Shown here: positions 13,501 to 22,014 of the stretch, in pieces
Position numbering within the stretch: the first letter of the stretch is position 1
Layout: the number at the start of each line of letters is the position of its first letter
Source of the DNA: Bimastos eiseni
Taxonomy: Eukaryota; Annelida; Clitellata; Crassiclitellata; Lumbricidae
NCBI GenBank assembly: GCA_959347315.1
Contig: OY365822.1
Span: 13,173,140 to 13,237,139, forward strand
DNA length: 64,000 nt
Direction of reading: 5' to 3'
Made by a program: the position numbers and the translations under genes
The notes under the pieces: model-generated
What the model saw: only the letters and a program-made list of their open reading frames with translations
Databases searched by the model: none
What the model was told of the DNA's origin: nothing

Positions 13501-15884
13501 CCTGGCCCATCCTGGCTCTGGTCATCCACTTACTTGGCATAGGCCTTTTCGAGCAGAGCTGACCAGAATTCGTTGTTCTGCTGGGAATGCATAAAGACGA
13601 GTTTTCCATTGACTGTTGGAAGGCGATCATCAATACAGACATCCAGCCAGGAACCATAGCGCCACAGGCAACAGTGAAATATACCTACACACAACATAAG
13701 ACAAGTACACAGACAGATACACAAAGATATTAATCTATAGTTGGTCAGATATGTCGGTGAGCGAGCAAGTAAATTTTTAGTGACTGAGTGAGCAAGCTAG
13801 CAAGCACGTGAGTGGGTGAGCAAGTAAGGGAGTAATTGAGTGACTGAGTGGGCAAGATAGCAAGCACGTGAGTGGGTGAGCAAGTGAGCGAGCAAACTAT
13901 TAGGTAAGAGATTAAGTGACATATTGGTAAAACGACCTAGTAACCAAGCCAATAAGTAATAAAATGAATCAGAGAGTGGGTTATTGACTTAGCTAACAAA
14001 TAAGTTAGTGAAGGAGCGGTGGGTGAATGTGAAAATAAATTAATTAACGAGAAAATTAATGAAGATGAGAATCACACAAATAAATCAAATTAATGTGGCA
14101 GCGACGAATACATCAAACAGTTGAACAAACCAATCAACCAACACGCCAATCACTCAATCGTCCATGAAGAAAACAATCAATCAATCATAAATCAACAAAA
14201 CAAATCCCTCAATCATCAATCAACAAACCAGTCACATGATCATCAATCAACAAACCAGTCACATGATCATCAATCAACAAACCAATCACACATTCATCAA
14301 TCAACAAACCAGTCACATGATCATCAATCAACAAACTAATCACACATTCATCAATCAACAAACCAGCCACATGATCATCAATCAACAAACCAATTACACA
14401 TTCATCAATCAACAAACCAATCACATAATCATCAATGAACAAACCAATCTCATAACCACCAATCAACAAACCAATCAGTCAGTGGCAATACAACACAGAC
14501 CAACATAATCTTGATCGAATGATTGGTCAGGTGGTACAACGCGATGCAACAACTTCTCGTCTGAAGTGAGAGATGCCACAGCAGCCAACAACCAACAGTC
14601 ACCTGCAAGCAACATAATAATCCAGGTATCTCATCCAGATATTTTGTTTGCGAACAGTTAGAAAACTAATTTCACTTCACAAACATGTATCCAGCAAAAA
14701 AGGATGAAAATTGAACAGATGAAATTTATAATATACTTTTTTATTTTAAAGTATTTATGAAATACTGAGGCGATATAAGCAGTTCCAACCCCTCCACCTA
14801 AAATTTCTGTCCCCATAAGTCTCCTACTCTGATTTTGCACCCATGAAGAACCATCATCAGCTTCTTTCTCTCTCTCCTTTTTCTCAATCCTTCCTTCCAA
14901 CCATTCCACTGTTTTGCTCATCCATCCATCCATCCATCCATCCATCCATCCATCCATCCATCCATCCATCCATCCATCAATCCATCCATCCATCTATCCA
15001 TCCATCCATCCATCCATCCATCCATCCATATATCCACCCATCCATCAATCCATCCATCAATCTATCCATCAATCTATCCATCAATCCATCCACCCACCCA
15101 CCCATCCATTCAAATGTCTGTCTACTGACCTACCTCTGCTACTCCGCATACAGGAACTTACCAAGCATTCCCTGTACAACGTCGAATCTGCTTGCTCCCC
15201 CGACGAACAGCTGAGGTGAGCCACACAGTTCCTGATTAAACACATGACACAGATTAGAGCCATAAACAAAGAACGAATTAATAGATTGAAAAAAAATAAA
15301 TGTTCACAACCTCTCACAATAAACAATGTATGGTCAATGTACTCATTTAAGCTGAGTTGGCTAGGGGGACACAGGTGGTACAGAAATCTTGAAGCAAATT
15401 TCATCTCTGGCAGGAATCTTATCCCTCCCCCAGTAGAAAGTCCAAGAATACCAACCAGAAAAGTATCGCTATCGAGATAACATTAAAGCATGATGAAATG
15501 TTTAATAGAAACAATTTGAATTCCAGTTGAACCCACTGCAGGTCGTTTCCAGATGACCTTCTCCGTCGTGGGAGGTTTTCTGAAATAAATGGATCGTTCT
15601 TCCGCTGGAAAATCCGGATCCTCCCAAAGTCTTCCTTCTTCGAGACAGGTCTTCCTGATCTCTGCATATCCGAGCATTGAATCGAGCGCCCCTTTGATCA
15701 CCCTCACCGTTGTTCGATTGTCTGGGTCTTTCTCTGGTTTGCCCCAACCCTTGAAGAATTTCTTTGCCGACGAAAATATCGTCTGCTGCTCCTGTTGCCG
15801 AGTCCTGGCCACAGGTGGCGCCATCGACGATGGATTTGGCAGCTTGCCAGACGGTTGCTTAGCAACGACAGTGCTTTTTGTCAT
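2259..15884 (-). CDS. calpain-family cysteine protease gene (11 exons seen, 3' end missing)
   Basis: Intracellular Ca-activated cysteine protease that makes limited cuts in substrates. Exons, in coding order: 15537-15884, 15162-15231, 14501-14602, 13534-13684, 12449-12620, 11556-11636, 6209-6300, 4917-4994, 3952-4118, 3206-3378, 2259-2470. They give 1646 nt, about 548 codons, with every junction in phase. The predicted catalytic residues are Cys142 (GDCWLLAAV), His299 (GHAYSITG) and Asn324 (VRNPWG), spaced as in active calpains. Residues from about 365 onward match the domain III (CBSW) region ([30 protein letters not shown]). A Lys/Gln-rich N-terminal extension of about 80 residues precedes the protease core. 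A linker and a PEF (penta-EF-hand) or C2 domain would normally follow, but I do not find them, so the paralogue cannot be assigned. Intron lengths run from about 270 bp to 5.3 kb. Confidence 0.93.
2952..3043. repeat. dispersed 92-bp repeat, copy A
   Basis: Nearly identical to 16141-16231: both start CTGATTAATATCTATGTTAC and run through TCAAGC...TTTTTCAA to AAGAATTTCTCAAAA. The repeat has no coding capacity and no obvious terminal repeats. Copy A is in a calpain intron and copy B is upstream of the calpain start. Confidence 0.75.
3206..3378 (-). CDS. calpain exon 10 (domain III)
   Basis: Encodes [15 protein letters not shown], then an Asp-rich loop (DDDDDND), then [13 protein letters not shown] and IGYDIYE, which match the calpain domain III acidic loop and its basic strand. 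The acceptor is TTCAG and the donor GTAATG. The exon enters with 2 nt of a split codon and ends in phase 0. The acidic loop is thought to take part in Ca-dependent activation in this family. Confidence 0.92.
3410..3570. repeat. GGTAAG/GGTATG-rich degenerate repeat
   Basis: Irregular runs of GGTAAGGTAAG and GGTATGGTA. From 3580 to 3640 a fragment GGAGGCATTTGCCTCCGAAC resembles part of the MITE family at 30539-30689. Confidence 0.6.
3952..4118 (-). CDS. calpain exon 9 (protease core end and domain III start)
   Basis: Encodes [20 protein letters not shown] and later [17 protein letters not shown], the boundary of the protease core and domain III in calpains. The acceptor is TTTAG and the donor GTCAGT. 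The exon begins with the last base of a Trp codon and ends with one base of a Glu codon. Confidence 0.93.
4573..4812 (+). mobile_element. tRNA-derived SINE, copy 2
   Basis: Plus-strand copy with head TGGCCGATCGGTTAGATCG, B box GGTTCGACCCTCG, body and tail (GAGCAAAAGATGTTGAAAG). It lies in the calpain intron between exons 8 and 9, opposite to the direction of transcription. Confidence 0.8.
4917..4994 (-). CDS. calpain exon 8
   Basis: Encodes [15 protein letters not shown]...GHDGEFW, matching the calpain stretch between the Asn-bearing strand and the end of the protease core. The acceptor is CTGTAG and the donor GTAGGT. It is 78 nt long with split codons at both ends that agree with its neighbours. 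Confidence 0.9.
5155..5400. repeat. polypurine (GGAGGAAGA)n tract
   Basis: About 245 bp of almost pure A/G on the plus strand, with an internal duplication of about 60 bp (GGAGGAAGATGG units). In the calpain transcript it is a C/U-rich intronic tract. Confidence 0.75.
5815..5892. repeat. 20-bp tandem repeat, 4 units
   Basis: Perfect units of TAATTAACTCATAGTAATAG. Confidence 0.8.
5925..6050. repeat. GGAGGTGG/GAGGAGAA purine-rich tract
   Basis: Degenerate A/G-rich stretch with GAGGAGAAAGAGGTGG-like units, in the intron after calpain exon 7. Confidence 0.5.
6209..6300 (-). CDS. calpain exon 7 (catalytic Asn)
   Basis: Encodes [19 protein letters not shown] and then EWKGAWSD, the calpain active-site Asn block. 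The acceptor is TTTAG at 6301-6305 and the donor GTATGT at 6203-6208. It enters in phase 0 directly after the His-bearing exon. The acceptor lies about 15 bp from the edge of the 27-bp minisatellite. Confidence 0.93.
6316..10430. repeat. 27-bp minisatellite, about 153 units, in calpain intron 6
   Basis: Tandem 27-bp units whose plus-strand core is GACATAGAAAGACAAAGACA, then ATAGACT or ATAGACA. Alternation of CTGACAT and CAGACAT is the commonest variant. Rarer marked units are AGAAAGAG, GAGAGACAGAG, CTCACAT, CATATAAAG, CAACAG and CAAAGGCAAT. The marked units recur at fixed offsets, showing higher-order duplications: 378 bp (14 units), 432 bp (16 units), and about 2024 bp (75 units less one base). 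The missing base is visible near 8625. Because 27 is divisible by three, all frames stay open for long stretches; these frames are not genes. Confidence 0.97.
10500..10740. repeat. AT-rich (TA)n microsatellite cluster
   Basis: Several TA dinucleotide runs separated by AT-rich DNA. From 10741 to about 11040 I see nothing recognisable. Confidence 0.7.
11050..11276 (+). mobile_element. 3' end of a non-LTR retrotransposon (LINE)
   Basis: The plus-strand frame reads [15 protein letters not shown], then a broken continuation ending [10 protein letters not shown], the typical C-terminal end of CR1/L2-like reverse-transcriptase polyproteins. It is interrupted by a stop. A 3' untranslated part follows (TATCTTGAAGGGGCGCTCGC) and then an (ATTG)n tail. 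Fragments of the same 3' end occur near 16418, 26135, 29935, 31363, 52234 and 58093. Confidence 0.7.
11556..11636 (-). CDS. calpain exon 6 (catalytic His)
   Basis: Encodes [20 protein letters not shown] followed by SITGIKM, 27 codons, containing the calpain active-site His in GHAYS. The acceptor is TTTTGTAG and the donor GTTTGT, both phase 0. Confidence 0.93.
11870..12210. repeat. 15-bp tandem repeat (ATCATGATAGATAAT)
   Basis: Degenerate 15-bp units, about 22 copies, with alternation of ATAAT and TTATAT. It gives an artificial YHDII-type open frame on the minus strand. Confidence 0.85.
12449..12620 (-). CDS. calpain exon 5
   Basis: Encodes [20 protein letters not shown], then [10 protein letters not shown] and MSCSIE, the conserved calpain protease subdomain IIb entry. 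The acceptor is CTGCAG and the donor GTGAGC. The first base completes a Lys codon split with exon 4. Confidence 0.94.
12790..13300. repeat. CCTACCC-rich degenerate repeat
   Basis: Irregular CTACCCTACCCCAACCC units covering about 500 bp. No coding support. Confidence 0.65.
13319..13456 (-). pseudogene. degenerate duplicate of calpain exon 2 with flanks
   Basis: About 138 bp matching 15102-15236, including intron flank on both sides (for example TCTGCTACTCC and CATACAGGAACTTAC). The exon-equivalent part is 13379-13447, 69 nt against 70 nt in the real exon: one G of the GGGGG run is lost, which shifts the frame of the original reading. The AG acceptor and GTAAGT donor are both still present. 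It lies in the intron between calpain exons 4 and 5, out of order, so it is a transposed or duplicated exon copy. Confidence 0.85.
13534..13684 (-). CDS. calpain exon 4
   Basis: Encodes [20 protein letters not shown], then [13 protein letters not shown] and [11 protein letters not shown], one of the most conserved calpain core segments. The acceptor is GTGTAG and the donor GTAAGT. It begins with two bases of a Gly codon and ends with two of a Lys codon. Confidence 0.95.
13760..13915. repeat. degenerate GAGTGAGCAAG repeat, about 70-bp duplication
   Basis: Two related blocks containing GCAAGCACGTGAGTGGGTGA, embedded in GAGTGAGTAAG-like sequence. Confidence 0.6.
14110..14490. repeat. 27-bp tandem repeat (ATCATCAATCAACAAACCA)
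   Basis: About 10-12 units with alternating GTCACATG and ATCACACATTC segments. It causes open frames on both strands that I do not accept as genes. It abuts calpain exon 3 on its donor side. Confidence 0.85.
14501..14602 (-). CDS. calpain exon 3 (catalytic Cys)
   Basis: Encodes [20 protein letters not shown] followed by [13 protein letters not shown]. The Cys of GDCW is the calpain nucleophile. The acceptor is CTTGCAG and the donor GTCTGT, both phase 1. The donor choice is set by continuity into GIFHC of exon 4. Confidence 0.95.
14916..15112. repeat. (ATCC)n microsatellite
   Basis: Long CCAT/ATCC tetranucleotide run with scattered ATCA variants. It adjoins calpain exon 2, and its right edge is shared with the duplicated exon block. 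Confidence 0.9.
15162..15231 (-). CDS. calpain exon 2
   Basis: Encodes [20 protein letters not shown] followed by GML, matching the calpain stretch just before the active-site Cys (consensus DGASRFDI.QG.LGDCW). The acceptor is AATCAG (phase 0) and the donor GTAAGT (phase 1). A frameshifted copy lies at 13379-13447. Confidence 0.93.
15537..15884 (-). CDS. calpain exon 1 (start and N-terminal extension)
   Basis: Starts at the Met of [11 protein letters not shown]. An in-frame Met further upstream (15936-15938) is also possible. The exon has a basic/Gln-rich extension ([11 protein letters not shown]), then [20 protein letters not shown] and YFRKPP...WKRPA, the calpain N-terminal anchor and start of the protease core. 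The donor is GTGGGT, phase 0. No upstream promoter element was recognised, and a phase-0 acceptor-like CAG at 15894-15896 could allow splicing from an upstream exon. Confidence 0.85.
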
Positions 15885-16140
15885 GTGAATTGACTGTTTG
15901 AACGACTTCACATGTAACAGAGTAACAATATGTAACATGCAACAAAAATAATAATAATAATGGCAATAGGAATACTAATTAGGTCTAATACTAATAATAG
16001 CAAAAATAATAATAATAAAAATAATAATAATAATAATCAAGTTGTAAAATTACAGTGTAACAAAAAGGATGATATTTAAATGTTTTTACCAATTTAGCAA
16101 AAGTCCGATAGCAATTTCTTAACTGTGTGCTATGTAAAAG

Positions 16141-16231
16141 CTGATTAATATCTATGTTACACTACATTACAGCTTTTGTTCAAGATTCAAGCGTTTTTCA
16201 ACGCTTAAGAATTTCTCAAAATTTAATATTT
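16141..16231. repeat. dispersed 92-bp repeat, copy B
   Basis: Matches 2952-3043 almost base for base, same orientation, about 13 kb apart. Confidence 0.75.
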
Positions 16232-16615
16232 CTCATTGGTTTTCAAACATTGCTTAACTTAACCGCTCCATATCCACTAAATGTTTCTGAATAACTGCTA
16301 GTCTTACAAATTTAATAAATAACAACAAGAACAACAATAATTGCAAAAATAACAATAACAATATTAATAGTAATTACAATGATAACAAAATTCAGTTAAT
16401 TATTACCAAAATTTACATAGCGCCCCTTCAAGGTTACTACTCAGGAGCACTCCCAACCCAAGAACAATCATAGGCTACTATAAAGCGCATCTGAGCAAAC
16501 CCTAGGCATAAGATAATGATAATAATAAAAATTGAAATAATAATAATAATTATACTAATATACTAAATAATAATAATAATTATACTAACAAAACCATTAT
16601 GCAAATAACGCATCC

Positions 16616-16717
16616 CTAATCATTTGAATTCCGAGGGATCATATGTACCCTAATAATTTGAATCCCGAGGGATCATATGTACTCTAATCATTTGAATCCC
16701 GAGGGATCATATGTACC
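16616..16717. repeat. 33-bp tandem repeat, 3 units
   Basis: Three near-perfect units containing GAGGGATCATATGTAC. Confidence 0.85.
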
Positions 16718-16821
16718 TTGGGGCGAAAATATAAAAAAAATAATAATAATACTATCACTCCATTTTTTGGGCACCACAGATAGAAGCAATCGAGATACTC
16801 GAAGCTGAATGTTGAAAACGG

Positions 16822-18191
16822 TCAATTAAGCCCTAAGTAATCAATAATGATACAATGCTTGAGTGTATCCAGTGAATTGCAAGCGATGGTCACCTGTTTA
16901 GAAGTCAATGCCTGTGAATGGCTGGAATGACGACCATTACCAGATGGCAGCACTGTGCTCAGTGTTTCTGTGAGGTCATCAGGGCTAACTCCCCAAACGT
17001 TGATCTGAGTCCCAGAATCATTCACGAAATGCAGACTGCTGCCATCTCTTGACTGGAGAGATCTAACAAGGGGTTTTCCCCCAAGGGGTTTACCCATGAG
17101 GGATTTTCCCACTGTTTCTTTGCTGGCGTCACTGTCTTCGTCACTGGATTCTTCCTTTTTTCCTGTTCTAACGTTTTTGACAGGAAGTGCGGCTTTCTTT
17201 TCGATCTTCTTCGTTTTAGGGGATTCTTCATCTTCCTTTTTCTTTTCTTTGTCTATCTCATCTTTCTTTTTGAATTCATTTTCTCCTTTCTTTGTTTCAT
17301 CATCTTTTTCCCCATTCCCTTTGTATCTCTTTTCCTTCTTTTTTCCATCTATCTCTTCCTCTTCTCCTTTCTTTTCTTTTCCCCTAATCTCTTCTTCTTC
17401 TTCCTTATTCCGTTTTCCTCCTTTATTTTCTTTTTCTCCCTTCTTTTCTTTTTCCTTCTTCTTTTCTTTTTCTCCTTTATTCTTCCCATCATTTACCTTC
17501 TCTTCCTTTTTCATTTCCTCCTTTCCGATCTCACCTTTCTTCTTTCCCTCTTTAAATTTGTCACCAGACTCCTTCTTCTCCTTTTCCAATTTTGCCATCC
17601 CTTTCTTAACAATATCAGCATCCTTCCGTACATCCTTCTTTCCTTTCACTCTTGCATCCTCCGAATCTCCTGATGAACTTGAAGAGGTAGACGAAGAAGA
17701 TGATGACGACGACGAGGATGAAGATGAAGCTGATTCACCTTCCTCAACCAATTTTCCATTCCTTGTCTTCTCCTCCTCCCTCCACACCTCCACGTTCTGT
17801 CGATATTCACTCCCACGCTGACCTCCAACCCTAGGGTCACAAACCCTATAGCCGTAACCTGCCACCCAGTGGGTGTGTTGATCAGGTTCAATAAATGTCT
17901 CAGCATCCCAGGTGCGTTTCATTGGAAGAGAGCCATCACTCCTGGCACTCCTTGGATGATGCAATCCTCTATCCCAACTGTTTCTCTCTTCCTCCAACAG
18001 AGGGCCACGCCACCCGGATGAACTGGAAGCCCTTGCAGACTGAACCCCTGGCCTGGTGGATCGGTAACCAGCCTGAGATTCATCTCTTCCACTGTGATGG
18101 TAGACGGCTTCAGAGAATGGAGTGTAGGTTTGATCCATCTGGAACCGTACTCTTGGGGAGGGTGTCCGCGATCCGGAGTAACCGCCAAACC
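16822..18191 (-). CDS. DZANK1-like exon 6 (Ser- and Lys/Glu-rich)
   Basis: Acceptor TTTCTAG at 18192. It begins GFGGYSGSRTPSPRV, has a Ser run near 17680-17740, and then about 180 residues of KKEKEKKGEK-type charge. A strong donor (CAG|GTGACC) at 16894 would end it after ...ALTSKQ in phase 0. Without splicing it stops at 16822. Purines on the coding strand dominate 17200-17600, which creates a Phe/Ser-rich shadow frame on the other strand. Confidence 0.75.
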
Positions 18192-19901
18192 CTAGAAACA
18201 ATGAAAAGAGATATGCAGGCATTCAGGTCGGTAAATGCGGTTCATCAAGAGCAAAACCGTTGGCAACACAGGAACTCATCATCGTCGTCGTCGTCATCGT
18301 CGTCGTCCATCATCATCATCATTATCATCATCATCATTTTCGTCTTTATGATTGTTATCATCGTTATCATCATCAACTAACATTGTCATCATCCAAAACT
18401 GCAATCATCATTAAAGATCATCATCGCCTTAACCAACACTATCATCGTCGTCGTCATCGTCGTCATCGTCATCATCATCATCATACTTATTATCAGCATA
18501 ATAATTATTATCAGCAAAATAATTATTAAATATTACTTAAACTGGCATTTGAAGCAGCTCTTCAATTCATCTACTTGAAAGTATGATGACTGAAACATCA
18601 TCTGAGCTGCAAGTGAGAGAGAGATTTTGCCTGAATGAACAGACCCATGCTTACCTGACCGTGGAGTATCCAATGACATCTGGAAAGAAATGAAATCAGA
18701 CAAAATCAGAGAATGTTTCAGCATTGTTCTAACTTCTAAGTTCTCCTAGGCATCAATGCCTAGGAGAAGCCTGGTCTTAATACGCAGCTTAAGACCATGT
18801 AAGGCAAAGAAACTGAAGGTAAGGCAAGATATGAGAAAGTAAGGTGGGGTACGACAAAGGAAGGTAACTGAAGGTAAAGCAAGATAAAGCAAGGTAGCAG
18901 TAGAATGTCAACTGTAGGCAAGCAAAGGGAAAGTAAGAAAAAGGAAGGTAAGGCAAGGCAACTGAAGATGAGGCAAAGTAAGGTAAAGTGAGGTAAGGGA
19001 AGGTAACTGAAGGTAAAGTGAGGTAAGGCAAGGTAGCAGTAGAATGTCAACTGAAGGCAAGCAAAGGGAAAGTAAGGAAAAGTAAGGTAAGGCAAGGCAA
19101 CTGAAGGTGAGGAAATGTAAGGTAAAGTGAGGTAAGGGAAGGTAACTGAAGGTAAAGCAAGGAAAGGGAATATTAGGCAAGATAAGGAAAGGTATATGGT
19201 AAACTAAAAGAATGTAAAGGCAACATAAGTAAATCATTTATGCACTCTTGGTGCATAATAATCTAAGGCAAAGGAAGACATGGCTAGAAATAGAGAAGGC
19301 AAGGTAACGAGGCAAGGTAAGGCACAGCAATGCTGGGTGAACTAAAAGGGCAAAGTTAAAAAATACAATGCTACGCTAAGTTAATCAGCTATTCACTATG
19401 CATGCAGAAGGTAAAATAGAATCATCTAAGATGTGAAAAGACAAGGTAAGGGAAGGCAGGACAAGGTAAAGCAAGGTAATAAGGTAACTTTAAAAGTATA
19501 AAGAACAACCCACATGGTCTACCATTTGTTGAAAGCTATTCATACAATCTATAGTCATGATTACCTTGCTTTGGGATTGATAACCTTTGTGGAAGTAGTT
19601 GCTTACTTGTGTTTCCCGATCGGAAACATCGTCCGCCAGGTGACGGCTTCGATCGAAATCTCCAAAGCAGGAATCAACCAACGGATCGACAGAGGCGCTC
19701 ATTGAAGTCCTGTCATGGAACATCATGCTGATGATGCAGATAATCCCAACGACGATGGTGATAGTGGTGATGACGATGATGACTGTATTGGGTGGGTGAT
19801 GATAATGATGATGATAACATTAATAAATATGAAAATGATGATAATGATGATGATGACGACTGCAAAAATGGTGGTGGTGTTGACCAAGATGATGAATCAT
19901 G

Positions 19902-19950
<49 letters not shown>

Positions 19951-20327
19951 GCACGCACGCACACACATACACCCATTCATGCCCACACACATACAAACAG
20001 ATCCACACACATACATACTCATGCACTAATAGACATACATACCCACAACCAGACATACATACACACATGCCCACACAAACAGACATAGATATCCACAAAT
20101 AAACAGTCATACATACTCAAATAGACAAACAAACACACGCACAAACAGACACACATATCAAAACACACATACCCACACAAAGAGACATACAAAACCAAAG
20201 AAACAGAGATATATATATATATACACATATAATTATATATATATATATATAAATATACATATATATGTATATATATATGTATAAATATATATATGTATGT
20301 ATGTATACATATATATATACATAGATA

Positions 20328-20360
<33 letters not shown>

Positions 20361-22014
20361 GCCCACGCAGACATACCTCTGACCAGGACCAAATTCATCA
20401 ATATGTGGAGTCATATCAGTATAAACATCTGACACTGTGCTGCTCCAGTCTGCCTCCGAATGCGTTCGTTGACATTTCAACTGCGAATAATCCGCCCAGT
20501 TATTTTGGTACAGCACGGAATCATTCCTTGAATCCAGTCTGTCTCGTCTCAAAGCAGAAGGTTCCGGCGGAAAGTCGAAGAAGTCATCAGAAGTCGTATT
20601 TGACGTCAGTGATGAGACTTCGCTGAGAGTCTCGTCTGCCTGGTCAATGGCATCGACTACTTCGAAGACGCGTTTTGACTCTTGACTTGGTCGATGGTTT
20701 GCTCTAAAAGTTTTGAAGACTAGAATTCACAGATTTTTTCATCTTAATTAAAAATCATAGTTGTACATTTATTCAGTTATTCAACAGTTGAAAACGTAAT
20801 TGATGCAACAGTTTGATGTTATTTAGCAATGCAAAGACAATTTATTTCTGAAAAGTTGGTAATAATTTTATGATGAGGTCAATGAATATTGGATCTTTCA
20901 ATTTTTGCTGTGATCAAGTTTAGACTTCAGCTGTTGAGAGCCAAGAGAAATTGAACAGGGTATTAACCCTTGCCACTCCTGAGTCCACTCGCAGCAGCCA
21001 ATTTTTTAATGCGATTGATATAATTGGGGGGGGGTTAAGGAACTTACATACCAAAATCATGTGTGTCACCTCATTTGTTTCACCCTCAAACAATAGAACA
21101 CCCAGAGATGGAGGGCAAGCGGTTGATCAGATGGAGACAGACATAGAAAAAGACAAATAAAGAGGCAGACAATAGTTCAAACCTGCACAAAGCAAGAGCC
21201 CTAACCACTCTTGTTCCACTTCTTAGTTTAAAGGGTCCCTTGTACTTGAAAGTCCTTTCAACTCCATCTATAACTCGATTGTAGGGTTCGGGGGTTAAAC
21301 CATCTGTGGTGAAGTAGAGCACACAGCCAGGGGTGACTAAAAAAACAACAGCACAAGCATTATTAACTCTCATTTATTTAATAATGGCCAACAAAACCAG
21401 TATGCCATTATATATTTTTAGGAAGGAAGTATTAGCACAGTCATTTTTGCTGACATCGTATCTGGCACAATACCAGAGTATCCGTGAACTTCTCTCATTC
21501 CTTGCTACATACTTATATTTCCTTCCGAAATATGATCTCACTCTTTCTGGGTAGTCATCTGAGAATTGTTCAACGATGCTGGCAGGCAAGTGCAGTGAAT
21601 TTAAGCAATATTGAACCTCAGATAGTGAATATCATGACATGCCATGCCAACTTATATTCACTCATACCTTGCCCTGTCAAACGACCGTTGTGTGCCGCTG
21701 GCCAAACTATCGACCTCCTTCTGACAACCTCTGTGACTTGACGCAGCGATCGTGAACAGGTTGGTGCTCTGCGCCTGGCTTTCGAGTGGCGCTTTAGAAG
21801 TTTGGAGATTACGATAATGCTCCTTTGAGCTACGGATCACATTTAAGAAGTTTCTATAGAAAACCGAATGCAAACCTGTGTCCAATTTAACGTAAGTATT
21901 CGCTGTAATGACGTGTCTTCCTCCATTTCTTAAATCTCTTCGTGAACTGTTGTCGTTTCTGCAAGCCAAAGTTGTTATGGAAGGAGCCGCGATATGTCCA
22001 ACTGCGTGCGGCAT
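16822..22014 (-). CDS. DZANK1-like gene (N-terminal domain, no zinc ribbons found)
   Basis: Six exons in coding order: 21876-22014, 21183-21336, 20377-20703, 19607-19709, 18655-18679, and 16894-18191 (or to the stop at 16822). They join in phase to give 682 codons, or 705 residues if the last exon reads to its stop. Residues about 35-110 (TPGCVLYFTTDGLTPEP, TFKYKGPFKL, VVRALAL) match the chitobiase C-terminal-like domain at the start of DZANK1, and GFGGYSGSRTPSP recalls the Gly/Ser segment that follows it. The C-terminal half is low complexity: a long Ser run, then Lys/Glu repeats, then a more ordered tail (GTQINVWGVSPDDL). DZANK1 zinc ribbons and ankyrin repeats are not seen. The role of the human protein in cilium-linked transport is known only in outline, and this protein may do something else. 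Confidence 0.75.
18275..18535. repeat. (ATC)n/(GTC)n/(AAT)n microsatellite
   Basis: Runs of TCATCG, ATCATC and TTATTA triplets inside the DZANK1-like intron 5. Confidence 0.85.
18655..18679 (-). CDS. DZANK1-like microexon 5 (25 nt)
   Basis: A 25-nt exon, MSLDTPRSG, between a good acceptor (TTTCTTTCCAG) and a consensus donor (GTAAGC). It enters at phase 0 and leaves at phase 1, as exons 4 and 6 require. No other placement keeps the frame. Confidence 0.7.
18785..19480. repeat. GGTAAGGCAAGGCAACTGAA degenerate repeat
   Basis: About 700 bp of AAGGTAAG-type units with a larger duplication of about 130-190 bp (blocks containing GCAGTAGAATGTCAACTG at about 18895 and 19035). It produces Leu/Pro/Tyr-rich shadow frames on the minus strand. 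Confidence 0.8.
19607..19709 (-). CDS. DZANK1-like exon 4
   Basis: Encodes TSMSASVDPLVDSCFGDFDR followed by SRHLADDVSDRETQ. The acceptor is ATGACAG and the donor GTAAGC. Phases agree on both sides. No domain recognised. Confidence 0.65.
19730..19905. repeat. GATGATG-rich simple repeat
   Basis: Irregular GATGATGACGATG triplets in the DZANK1-like intron 3. Confidence 0.6.
19906..20362. repeat. (TA)n and CACACATACA microsatellites
   Basis: TA runs at 19906-19944, 20208-20360 and a CA/ACAC-rich stretch between. It adjoins the donor of DZANK1-like exon 3. Confidence 0.85.
20377..20703 (-). CDS. DZANK1-like exon 3
   Basis: Begins ANHRPSQESKRVFEVVDAID, continuing the end of the chitobiase-like domain, then an acidic, Ser/Thr-rich stretch ending HIDEFGPGQ. 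The acceptor is TTTTAG and the donor GTATGT. It is 327 nt long with matching phases. Confidence 0.8.
21183..21336 (-). CDS. DZANK1-like exon 2 (chitobiase-like domain core)
   Basis: Encodes TPGCVLYFTTDGLTPEPYNR, then VERTFKYKGPFKLRSGTRVV and RALALC. The YFTTDG.TP motif and the closing V.RALA strand are typical of the chitobiase/beta-hexosaminidase C-terminal-like fold found in DZANK1. The acceptor is TTTTTAG and the donor GTTTGA. Confidence 0.87.
21876..22014 (-). CDS. DZANK1-like exon 1 (start)
   Basis: Starts MPHAVGHIAAPSITTLACRN and ends YVKLDT. The donor is GTTTGC in phase 1, which joins to VTPGCVLYFTTDG. Position and length of this lead-in agree with DZANK1. The next upstream in-frame stop is close, so this Met is the likely start. 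Confidence 0.75.

Larger units (their letters stand above)
15939..16821. other. spacer between calpain and the DZANK1-like gene
   Basis: AT-rich DNA with AAT trinucleotide runs, the 92-bp dispersed repeat copy B, a LINE 3'-end fragment near 16418-16500 and a 33-bp triple repeat. I see no exon here. The spacing is under 1 kb between two genes on the same strand. Confidence 0.6.

Noticed and set aside
14121..14508. Overlapping frames on both strands rich in INQQTNH and IGLLIDD
   Set aside because: 27-bp satellite between calpain exons.
15939..16893. Zinc-ribbon or ankyrin exons completing a DZANK1 orthologue
   Set aside because: I looked for CxxC pairs and ankyrin motifs on the minus strand and found none.
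17096..17821. Plus-strand Phe/Ser-rich frame of 241 codons
   Set aside because: Antisense shadow of the Lys/Glu-rich DZANK1-like exon 6.
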